The notes under the pieces: model-generated
Told to the model about the DNA's origin: nothing
Databases searched by the model: none
The model's input: only the letters and a program-made list of their open reading frames with translations
Assembly: GCF_017875765.1 (NCBI RefSeq)
Contig: NZ_JAGGNA010000001.1
Coordinates: 1,887,001-1,951,000, forward strand
DNA from: Flavobacterium sp. CG_23.5
GTDB taxonomy: Bacteria; Bacteroidota; Bacteroidia; Flavobacteriales; Flavobacteriaceae
Direction of reading: 5' to 3'
Length of the DNA: 64,000 nucleotides
Part shown: positions 6,622-13,960 of the stretch, piece after piece
Numbering within the stretch: position 1 is the stretch's first letter
Layout: every line of letters starts with the position of its first letter
Position numbers and translations under genes: made by a program

Positions 6622-7872
6622 ATGGCATATTTATTTACGTCAGAATCTGTGAGTGAAGGACATCCAGACAAAATTGCAGATCAAATTTCAGACGCATTAA
6701 TTGATAATTTTTTAGCCTTTGATTCAGAGTCAAAAGTAGCTTGTGAAACTTTAGTTACTACCGGACAAGTAATCCTAGCAGGAGAAGTAAAATCCAATAC
6801 CTACTTAGACGTTCAACATATTGCCCGTGAGGTAATTAGAAAAATTGGCTACACAAAAAGCGAATATATGTTTGAAGCCAATTCTTGTGGTATTCTTTCG
6901 GCTATTCACGAACAATCTGCTGATATCAATCAAGGGGTTGACAGAGCTAACCCTGAAGAGCAAGGTGCTGGTGACCAGGGAATGATGTTTGGTTATGCAA
7001 CTAATGAAACCGAAAATTACATGCCTTTGGCACTTGATTTATCACATAAATTATTGCAGGAATTAGCTATTTTAAGACGTGAAAATAACGAAATTACGTA
7101 TTTACGTCCGGATGCTAAGTCTCAAGTAACTTTAGAATACAGTGATGACAATAAACCAACACGTATTGAAGCGATTGTAATTTCGACACAACATGATGAT
7201 TTTGACGAAGAAGCTACTATGCTTGCAAAAATCAAAAAAGATCTTGTTGAAATTTTGATTCCAAGAATCATTGCTAAAAATCCAACACACGCTCATTTAT
7301 TCAACGATGCAATTCACTACCATATCAATCCTACCGGGAAATTCGTAATTGGAGGACCACACGGAGATACTGGACTTACAGGAAGAAAAATTATTGTGGA
7401 TACTTACGGTGGAAAAGGAGCTCACGGTGGTGGTGCATTTTCTGGAAAAGATCCAAGTAAAGTAGATAGAAGTGCGGCGTATGCGACACGTCATATCGCT
7501 AAAAATTTAGTTGCTGCAGGTGTTGCCGAAGAAATCTTAGTACAGGTTTCTTATGCAATTGGTGTAGCTAAACCAATGGGTATTTTTATTGATACCTATG
7601 GTACTTCTAAAGTGAATATGACCAATGGTGAAATTGCCAAAAAAGTAGAAGCAATTTTTGATATGCGTCCTTACTTTATTGAACAACGCTTGAAACTAAG
7701 AAATCCAATTTACAGCGAAACTGCTGCTTACGGGCATATGGGACGTACGCCAGAAACAGTTACTAAAACTTTCTCTGCTCCAGGCGGAAACGAAAAAACA
7801 GTTACTGTTGAATTATTTACTTGGGAAAAATTAGATTTTGTTGACCAAGTTAAAACTGCTTTTGGATTGTAA
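6622..7872 (+). CDS. metK: S-adenosylmethionine synthetase
   Basis: The 416-residue protein makes SAM from methionine and ATP. It has the N-terminal [19 protein letters not shown], the ATP-binding [12 protein letters not shown] near residue 118 and the loop [19 protein letters not shown] near residue 270, all hallmarks of MetK. The ATG before AYLFTSESV is chosen as start. A longer in-frame start 105 bases upstream would lie inside the riboswitch and add an unrelated sequence. A terminator hairpin follows. Feedback control by its own product through the SAM-II element is expected. It points away from the metY/metX genes, which carry different regulators. Confidence 0.97.
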   Translation: MAYLFTSESVSEGHPDKIADQISDALIDNFLAFDSESKVACETLVTTGQVILAGEVKSNTYLDVQHIAREVIRKIGYTKSEYMFEANSCGILSAIHEQSADINQGVDRANPEEQGAGDQGMMFGYATNETENYMPLALDLSHKLLQELAILRRENNEITYLRPDAKSQVTLEYSDDNKPTRIEAIVISTQHDDFDEEATMLAKIKKDLVEILIPRIIAKNPTHAHLFNDAIHYHINPTGKFVIGGPHGDTGLTGRKIIVDTYGGKGAHGGGAFSGKDPSKVDRSAAYATRHIAKNLVAAGVAEEILVQVSYAIGVAKPMGIFIDTYGTSKVNMTNGEIAKKVEAIFDMRPYFIEQRLKLRNPIYSETAAYGHMGRTPETVTKTFSAPGGNEKTVTVELFTWEKLDFVDQVKTAFGL

Positions 7873-7898
7873 CAATTCTAAGCATTTATATACAGAAA

Positions 7899-7933
7899 AC
7901 TGTCTTGTTTTATAAACGAGACGGTTTTTTTTT
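7899..7933 (+). terminator. Terminator after metK
   Basis: ACTGTCTTGTTT pairs with AAACGAGACGGT (two G-T pairs) across a short loop and is followed by nine T residues. Confidence 0.85.
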
Positions 7934-8092
7934 AGCCCATCCCGAAGTCTCGGGAGGTAAAGAAAATCCTTTCCAAAAAAAAGATTCATTTTTTCTTATA
8001 AAAAAAGAGCGACCAACGGAAGCTCCTTTATTTATTTAGAAAAAAAATCTTTTTATGGAAAGATTGAAAGGAACAGCTGGATTAGCTTCCTA
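7933..8092 (-). repeat. Dispersed intergenic repeat, copy D (with internal insertion)
   Basis: On the minus strand it opens with GGAAGCTAATCCAGCTGTTCC, continues TTTCAATCTTT and ends GGGATGGGCTA. This is the same frame as three other copies in the window (18982, 22718, 60270), but the central hairpin is replaced by about 90 bases of other sequence. The end overlaps the stop codon of the neighbouring barrel-protein gene. Confidence 0.6.
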
Positions 8093-10792
8093 CAAATTAT
8101 ATTTTAAAGAAAAGATTACGTAGCGTGGCTGAACGGTATATTGCGAGGTTCTGGTGGAAAATTGAGAGAAACTATCGTCATTTAGCGAGGTCGTGTTCAA
8201 TAAATTGGTTCCACTGACTTTGTATTCCAGTTTGCTCCCTTTCTTTTGATAAATCAAGCTAGCGCTCAAGAAATCATACTCATTATTGACCGTTTTACTA
8301 CTGTTGTAATAGTGGTAAAACTCATATTCAGTTACGAATGAAAAGCTTTCCAGAAAGAAATAATCCAGTTTAGCAAAAGGTTTCTCCGTGTAAAAAGTAG
8401 AGTTGTTGTAATCATTTTTAACAATATTATATCCAAGCTCCAGATTGGGCATTTTTTTATAATTGGTAGAAGCTTTCAAAGTGTAGCTCTGTGTAAAACT
8501 TTCGTTTGTAGACAAAATATTGTTTTGAATGTTATTGAATTTCGACCAATTTAAATTGGCTCCCAAAGAGGCTTTATAATTCTTCAAGAATGAACGACCA
8601 TAAGACCCGTTACCCGACAATGTTTCATCGGCAAAATCAGAATTAAAAGGGGATGAAGTCTGATTTACTCCGTTGAATATGGCACGCGTTTTTATAGCAT
8701 CAACCCTTTTAGAATAAGTTGCAAAAGCGCTAATGTTTTCGAAATTAAACATGTTGTACTTAAAATAACGTAAAGAATGTACAAGTGCAGTCGCATTTTC
8801 CAAAAGTCGATTTCCTTTTGTCAAACTGTTATAATTGGAGAAAACATAGCCTTCGGCCAATTGATTTATATCAGTGAAATTATTGTTGAACGAAAAATTA
8901 TAGGTTAAACTTTCCGCTTTTTTAATTTGATAAATAGCTAAAAAATCCGGTAATACTCTATAAAATTTATTGTTATTACTGGCCCCCAATTGTTCGTTTT
9001 TCATAGTATAAGCATGCAAACTCACTCCTGGAGTTAAAGTAAACTTACCTGTCAGAATTTTATAATGAAGTCCTAAAAATGTATCATTAAAATTGTAGGT
9101 TACATTATTAGTATTTACGGCATCGCCCAAATTATTTACCGTTTTATTGTCTAAAATCTGAAAAATATTCGAATTAAAATCTTGATTTGAATACGTGTTT
9201 CCCAGTGTAACATTGACATTACTTTTTTGGGTAAGCATATAATAATAATCTAATTTGGCATCTATTTTATTGGTTTTCACAAAACGATTTTGATTAATAT
9301 CGTTTCTATTTTGACCGGAAGCATAACCCGATAAACTAAAGGGCTGTGATTTCAAATTAGCATTATAAAAAGGATCTTCTTCCTGATACAAATGTTGCAT
9401 TTCGAAAGCAAAAATATTTTTATCGCTCTGAGTGTAATACAAACTCAAGTTTTGATTTACCGAAATCGGGTTTTGTTTTTTCAATGTATTGATGTTCTCT
9501 GTTTGCGAATTATTACTCACAATCGATTCTCTAAGCAAAGAATTATTTTCGTCCTGTTTAGACAATTTAGTCAAAACATCATAATCAAATTGAAACTTTG
9601 CATTGGGTTTATAACTCGAACTCAATTTGAATAATCCCAAATTACTTTTTTGATGCGCCATTTCCTGACGGTTTTCTGTTGAAAGAATTTCTGACGAGTT
9701 AGGCTGTAAAATATTGGTTTGTGATTTGGTTTCCAAGTCGGTTATGGAAGAAGAAATAATTCCAAAACCACTCAAACTCCACGCTTTATTTACATTATAA
9801 GAAAAGTTGGTGGCTCCAAATTGGGTCTCAATCTCTTTGGCACGATTGTTTCTTAAAAGTGAAATTCCTAAATCATTTAAAGAAACATTAAAACTCGATC
9901 CTCCTTTTTGCATCATGCCTCTAAAACCACCTGTGAATTTAAAATAATCTTGAACTGTCAATGGAAGTTCCCCTATATTATTAAAATTTGAAATTAAATT
10001 GATGCTGTATTTTGGACTGTAATAAAACAATTTCGGATTGATCAAATAACGGCTTTCTGTATGTGCTACGCCTATTCCCGCGGTCATATCTCCAAACCAG
10101 AAATTTTTCTTTCCTGATTTTAGTTTGATATTCATTGCCACATTGTCCTGATTGTTTTCAACTCCTTTTAATATTGAATTCTCATTGTAATTGCGTAAAA
10201 CTTGAATTTTATCGATAGCATCCGCCGGAATATTTTTTACGCCAAGTTTAGTATCTCCATCAAAAAAATCTTTTCCTTCCACCATTAACTTGGTGACTTT
10301 TTTCCCTTCTACTTCTACTTCACCATCTGCATTTACCTCAACACCCGGTAGTTTTTTTAATAAGTCCTCCAGTTTTCGCTCCGTTCCGGTCTTGAAAGAA
10401 TCCCCGTTATAAACAATGGTGTCTCCTTTTATCGAAACCGGCATTTCTCGAACTATTTCTACACCGTCTAATTCAATTCCGCCTTCTTGCAAAGCAATGA
10501 TTTTAGTGCTATTTTCAGTAGAAGTAACAATTTCAATCTCTTTATTTTGCATTCCCAAATAACTTATCTTAAGATTATAAGTTGTATTGGGCTTCAAAGT
10601 CAGCACATACTTTCCTTTGTCATTGGTAATAGCGTAGGAATCCATCGCTTTTGTTACTTTATTTACCGCCATGACATTTGCCATTTCTAAGCCTACGGTC
10701 TTTGAATCAGTAATAGTTCCTTCCAGTTTAACTGATTGAGAAAAAGATATTGAAGTAATAAAAAATAAGGTCAGCAGTATTGATTTTTTCAT
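8090..10792 (-). CDS. Outer-membrane beta-barrel protein with carboxypeptidase-regulatory and plug-like domains
   Basis: The 900-residue protein has a signal peptide (KKSILLTLFFITSISFSQS) and a carboxypeptidase-D regulatory-like beta-sandwich (about 20-110) with the typical VKLEGTITDSKT start. A TonB plug-like segment follows (about 115-230: LEDLLKKLPGVEVNADGEVE, GKDFFDGD). Then comes a long barrel region with alternating aromatic residues ending in ...YVIFSLKYNL. It resembles TonB-dependent transporters of the outer-membrane beta-barrel group, but no TonB box is obvious. The GLPGLI gene lies 56 bases upstream on the same strand; such pairing is common in Bacteroidota. Substrate is unknown. 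Confidence 0.82.
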   Translation of the reverse strand: MKKSILLTLFFITSISFSQSVKLEGTITDSKTVGLEMANVMAVNKVTKAMDSYAITNDKGKYVLTLKPNTTYNLKISYLGMQNKEIEIVTSTENSTKIIALQEGGIELDGVEIVREMPVSIKGDTIVYNGDSFKTGTERKLEDLLKKLPGVEVNADGEVEVEGKKVTKLMVEGKDFFDGDTKLGVKNIPADAIDKIQVLRNYNENSILKGVENNQDNVAMNIKLKSGKKNFWFGDMTAGIGVAHTESRYLINPKLFYYSPKYSINLISNFNNIGELPLTVQDYFKFTGGFRGMMQKGGSSFNVSLNDLGISLLRNNRAKEIETQFGATNFSYNVNKAWSLSGFGIISSSITDLETKSQTNILQPNSSEILSTENRQEMAHQKSNLGLFKLSSSYKPNAKFQFDYDVLTKLSKQDENNSLLRESIVSNNSQTENINTLKKQNPISVNQNLSLYYTQSDKNIFAFEMQHLYQEEDPFYNANLKSQPFSLSGYASGQNRNDINQNRFVKTNKIDAKLDYYYMLTQKSNVNVTLGNTYSNQDFNSNIFQILDNKTVNNLGDAVNTNNVTYNFNDTFLGLHYKILTGKFTLTPGVSLHAYTMKNEQLGASNNNKFYRVLPDFLAIYQIKKAESLTYNFSFNNNFTDINQLAEGYVFSNYNSLTKGNRLLENATALVHSLRYFKYNMFNFENISAFATYSKRVDAIKTRAIFNGVNQTSSPFNSDFADETLSGNGSYGRSFLKNYKASLGANLNWSKFNNIQNNILSTNESFTQSYTLKASTNYKKMPNLELGYNIVKNDYNNSTFYTEKPFAKLDYFFLESFSFVTEYEFYHYYNSSKTVNNEYDFLSASLIYQKKGSKLEYKVSGTNLLNTTSLNDDSFSQFSTRTSQYTVQPRYVIFSLKYNL

Positions 10793-10848
10793 TTATGAAA
10801 CTTTGGAGAAATTTTGATTATTAATTTTAAACTGTGAATTTAATTTTA

Positions 10849-11742
10849 TTATCCTCCAATTCTCATACGCATTCCTCCATTTCCTCCGCGTCCTTGGTTC
10901 ATTTCTCTGAATTCTTCCATTTTTTTGATTACCGTTTCATCAAATTCTTTTTGAGAAATAACCTTTCCGTTTGTTGATGGTTTTATCACCGCTTTTTCTT
11001 TAGGATTTAAAACTACTTTCGAACATAAAATAACTGTTTTTCCATCATTTACTTCCAATATCAAACCAGGCAGTCCCCAATAGTTTTCCGGACCTTGATT
11101 TACGGGAATTTCAGGAGTGTACCATGCAGTGATTGTAATTTCTTTTGGCATGTCCAAATCATCCATAAAGCTCGTTTTCTTAGTTACATCAGCTGATTTC
11201 ACAACCGTAGCATCTTCTTTTTTTGGTCTGAAATTTCTAAAATCGGTTTTACTGGCAGGTCGAATTGCCGTAGCTTTAAAACAATTATAACCTCCAATAA
11301 CTCGAGTTTCGGCCTCCATTTTCCACTTTAAATTAGGCAATGAATCTTTTACTAAAAATTCTTTTCCCATGAAATCTTTATCAACCGTATAGGATTTGTC
11401 TTTTACATTTTTATAGAAAGTTCCTCCGCCTCCCATCATTGAGGACATCATTCTCATCCCGTTACCTTGACCAGAACCTGGTGTCTCTAATTTTTCTTCC
11501 TCTTTGTATATTGATGCTGACTTGTCAAAATTAAGAATAAACGTTTTTTCAAACATTTTTTTCATTCTTTCTTCTATCATCTTTTGCATGTCTGGATTCA
11601 TATCCTTATTACCTTGCATTCGAGTTTTGAAATCAGAAGTGCTGGTTTTTGATTCATAAACCGCCATACCTTGAAATTCTTGTGCCTGAATCCCCAAAGA
11701 GGAGGCTATAGCAAATACTAAAACGAAAATTATTTTATACAT
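10849..11742 (-). CDS. GLPGLI family secreted protein
   Basis: The 297-residue protein has a signal peptide (YKIIFVLVFAIASSLGIQAQ) and the family signature WGLPGLILEVNDG near residue 220, which gives the GLPGLI family its name. A Met-rich stretch (around 95-105, MRMMSSMMGGGG) and a C-terminal GRGGNGGMRMRIGG tail are notable; Met-rich runs can bind copper, but this is only a suggestion. The protein is probably periplasmic or outer-membrane associated. It precedes the barrel gene by 56 bases and is likely co-transcribed with it. The function of the family is not established. Confidence 0.9.
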   Translation of the reverse strand: MYKIIFVLVFAIASSLGIQAQEFQGMAVYESKTSTSDFKTRMQGNKDMNPDMQKMIEERMKKMFEKTFILNFDKSASIYKEEEKLETPGSGQGNGMRMMSSMMGGGGTFYKNVKDKSYTVDKDFMGKEFLVKDSLPNLKWKMEAETRVIGGYNCFKATAIRPASKTDFRNFRPKKEDATVVKSADVTKKTSFMDDLDMPKEITITAWYTPEIPVNQGPENYWGLPGLILEVNDGKTVILCSKVVLNPKEKAVIKPSTNGKVISQKEFDETVIKKMEEFREMNQGRGGNGGMRMRIGG

Positions 11743-11857
11743 GATTATTAATTTTAAATGATAAGACGATAATCTCTTGTTTATGTTACAATTATACTGT
11801 TAAAATAACAATTAGACATGCACAATTGTATAAGGTTTAATTGTAATTTAGCATTCT

Positions 11858-12652
11858 ATGAAGAATATTCTAATTCTGTTATTTACTGTCATTTCATTTT
11901 GTGGTGCTTTTGGCCAAAGCCAAAAACTAACTGCCACTAAAATTGACTCTATTCATTTGGATTGTGACCAATTTTTAGGCTATGACCCATTTGGTTTTTA
12001 TTACTTTATTAAAAATAATGTTCTGTTTAAGGTTAAAGAAAAACAGTCATTCGAGTATAAGAATGTTTCTTTAGGTAGAATCACAAAAGTAGATTTGCTA
12101 AATCCGCTGACGATTGTGTTGTTTTATGAGAATTTCAATACCGTCATTTTACTCGACAATCAATTGAATGAAACCCAAAAGATAAATTTTTCTGAAATTC
12201 CTATTCCAATAACAGTTGCTGCAATAGGATTAGCCTCGCAAAACCAACTTTGGATTTACAATAGCATGAATCAACAAATAGGTCTTTTTGATTTTTTAAA
12301 AAAAGAATATAAGACGGTTTCTATTCCGTTTGCCGAAAGCATAAAAATATACCATACTGATTTCAATACTTTTTATTGGATTGACGAAAAGAATAATTGG
12401 TTCACTTGTGATCCATTCGGGAAAATAGCCAATAAAGGAACAATACCTTCTTTTGATTCTATCGAAATAATAGATCAAAGCACCTATCTCTTTAGCAAGA
12501 ACAATATTCTCTTTTATGAAGATGTTGCAAAGAGTCTAAAATTTGAAATTGAGATTTCAGAAAAAACGTTTAAAAAATTCTACTACAAAGACCAAATTTT
12601 ATCTATTTTTACATCAGAGGGAATTACAAATTATAAAATCACAATACCGTAA
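11858..12652 (+). CDS. Secreted protein of unknown function, beta-propeller-like
   Basis: The 264-residue protein begins with a signal peptide (KNILILLFTVISFCGAFGQS). The rest consists of repeated short beta-type stretches (LFKVKEKQSFEYKN, IVLFYENFNTVILLDNQ, IYNSMNQQIGLFDF, FYWIDEKNNWFTCDP). These resemble the blades of a small beta-propeller, a structural guess. Its stop codon overlaps the start of the deoxynucleoside kinase gene by one base (TAATG), so translation is probably coupled. I know of no functional link between the two; conserved adjacency in Flavobacteria would need checking. Confidence 0.75.
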   Translation: MKNILILLFTVISFCGAFGQSQKLTATKIDSIHLDCDQFLGYDPFGFYYFIKNNVLFKVKEKQSFEYKNVSLGRITKVDLLNPLTIVLFYENFNTVILLDNQLNETQKINFSEIPIPITVAAIGLASQNQLWIYNSMNQQIGLFDFLKKEYKTVSIPFAESIKIYHTDFNTFYWIDEKNNWFTCDPFGKIANKGTIPSFDSIEIIDQSTYLFSKNNILFYEDVAKSLKFEIEISEKTFKKFYYKDQILSIFTSEGITNYKITIP

Positions 12653-13266
12653 TGCACATAGCAGTAGCAGGAAACATTGGCTCAGGAAAAACAACTTTAA
12701 CGCGTTTATTGTCGAAACACTTCAAATGGGAACCCCATTTTGAAGACGTAGTTGACAACCCATACTTGGATGATTTTTACCATCAAATGGAACGTTGGTC
12801 CTTTAATTTACAGATATATTTCTTGAATAGTCGTTTTCGTCAAGTGATGCAAATTCGCGAAAGCGGTAAAAAAATCATTCAGGACAGAACGATTTATGAA
12901 GACGCTCATATTTTTGCACCCAACTTATATTCAATGGGTTTGATGACAAATCGTGATTTTCAGAATTACACTTCTCTTTTTGAATTAATGGAATCCACGG
13001 TTAAAGCACCTGATTTACTGATTTATTTAAGAAGTTCGATTCCTAATTTAGTCGGGCAAATTCACAAACGCGGACGCGAATATGAAAACTCTATTTCAAT
13101 TGATTATTTAAGCCGCCTAAATGAGCGTTATGAAGCCTGGATTCATACTTATAGCAAAGGAAAACTATTAATTATCGATGTAGACAACATCAATTTTGTC
13201 GATAACCCAGAAGATTTAGGTAATATCATCAATAGAATTGACGCCGAGTTACACGGATTGTTTTAG
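12652..13266 (+). CDS. Deoxynucleoside kinase
   Basis: The 204-residue protein carries the P-loop GNIGSGKT (residues 7-14), the catalytic/substrate-binding motif QDRTIYED near residue 80 (DRS-type motif of the dNK family) and a lid region KRGREYE near residue 139. It phosphorylates deoxynucleosides for salvage; base preference is not readable. The start overlaps the preceding gene's stop by one base. Two hairpins follow, the second typical of a terminator. Confidence 0.92.
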   Translation: MHIAVAGNIGSGKTTLTRLLSKHFKWEPHFEDVVDNPYLDDFYHQMERWSFNLQIYFLNSRFRQVMQIRESGKKIIQDRTIYEDAHIFAPNLYSMGLMTNRDFQNYTSLFELMESTVKAPDLLIYLRSSIPNLVGQIHKRGREYENSISIDYLSRLNERYEAWIHTYSKGKLLIIDVDNINFVDNPEDLGNIINRIDAELHGLF

Positions 13267-13277
13267 CATCTATTTTA

Positions 13278-13299
13278 GCGCTCTCCAAACGAGAGAGCG
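13278..13299 (+). terminator. Hairpin after the deoxynucleoside kinase gene
   Basis: GCGCTCTC-CAAAC-GAGAGAGCG, followed by AAAAAC on the plus strand. The lack of a T-run on that strand makes it a stabilising stem or minus-strand stop rather than a classical plus-strand terminator. Confidence 0.45.
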
Positions 13300-13315
13300 A
13301 AAAACTGAATATATT

Positions 13316-13349
13316 AAATGCCTTGCTGTTGCGAGGCATTTATATTTTA
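13316..13349 (+). terminator. Terminator after the deoxynucleoside kinase gene
   Basis: AAATGCCTTGC pairs with GCGAGGCATTT (one mismatch-like wobble) and is followed by ATATTTTAAT. A near-identical hairpin closes the next gene. Confidence 0.6.
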
Positions 13350-13467
13350 ATATCTTTACTAATCAATAGATTACAAAAAATAGTGATTCATGTATCTTTT
13401 ATAAAATTCATCTTAATTCAATTTATAAATTCTTGTTTTCTTCATATTAATTTAAAATTAAAAAATT

Positions 13468-13845
13468 ATGAGTCAAAAGTATTTTAAAAGTAAAATTGTT
13501 TGTGTTTTATTAATTTTTGTTCTTCTAATGCAGAGTTGTGCGATTTATCAGAAGACATCGGTTTCTCTAGATGATGCTGTGGCTTCAAACAGGAAAGTAT
13601 TAATTACTAAGACTGATGGAGCGAAACTTAAACTTAAAAGAGTGGAACTGACAGATGGAAAGTATTACGGGATAGTAAAAGTTGATGGCAAAACTGAAAA
13701 AATTATTTTAGTAGAAAATGACATAAGAACAATTCGAATTCTTAACAAAAGTGCGACAACAATAGGAACTGTTGGAATTGTTTTAGGTTCTTTAGTAATT
13801 ACATTTCTTGTAGCCGCAGCGATTGCAGTAGTGCAAGTATATTAG
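13468..13845 (+). CDS. Small lipoprotein with C-terminal membrane segment
   Basis: The 125-residue protein has a lipoprotein signal peptide (KIVCVLLIFVLLMQSC, Cys24) and a compact beta-rich central part (VLITKTDGAKLKLKRVELTDG, YYGIVKVDGK). A Gly/Val-rich hydrophobic helix follows at about 97-123 (IGTVGIVLGSLVITFLVAAA). No family is recognised. It is likely anchored in the cell envelope. It stands alone between two terminator hairpins, so it is its own transcription unit. Confidence 0.8.
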   Translation: MSQKYFKSKIVCVLLIFVLLMQSCAIYQKTSVSLDDAVASNRKVLITKTDGAKLKLKRVELTDGKYYGIVKVDGKTEKIILVENDIRTIRILNKSATTIGTVGIVLGSLVITFLVAAAIAVVQVY

Positions 13846-13910
13846 GTTCTCGATCACTTGCATTTTTTGGACCTTCATTAATTGCTTTGACGTTTATATT
13901 CTCGTTTAAG

Positions 13911-13945
13911 CAAAAATGCCCCGCAATTGCGAGGCATTTATTATT
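13911..13945. terminator. Bidirectional terminator between the lipoprotein gene and hppA
   Basis: AAAAATGCCCCGC-AATT-GCGAGGCATTT with T-rich flanks on both strands, placed between two convergent genes. Confidence 0.8.
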
Positions 13946-13960
13946 TAACAACTAAATGTT

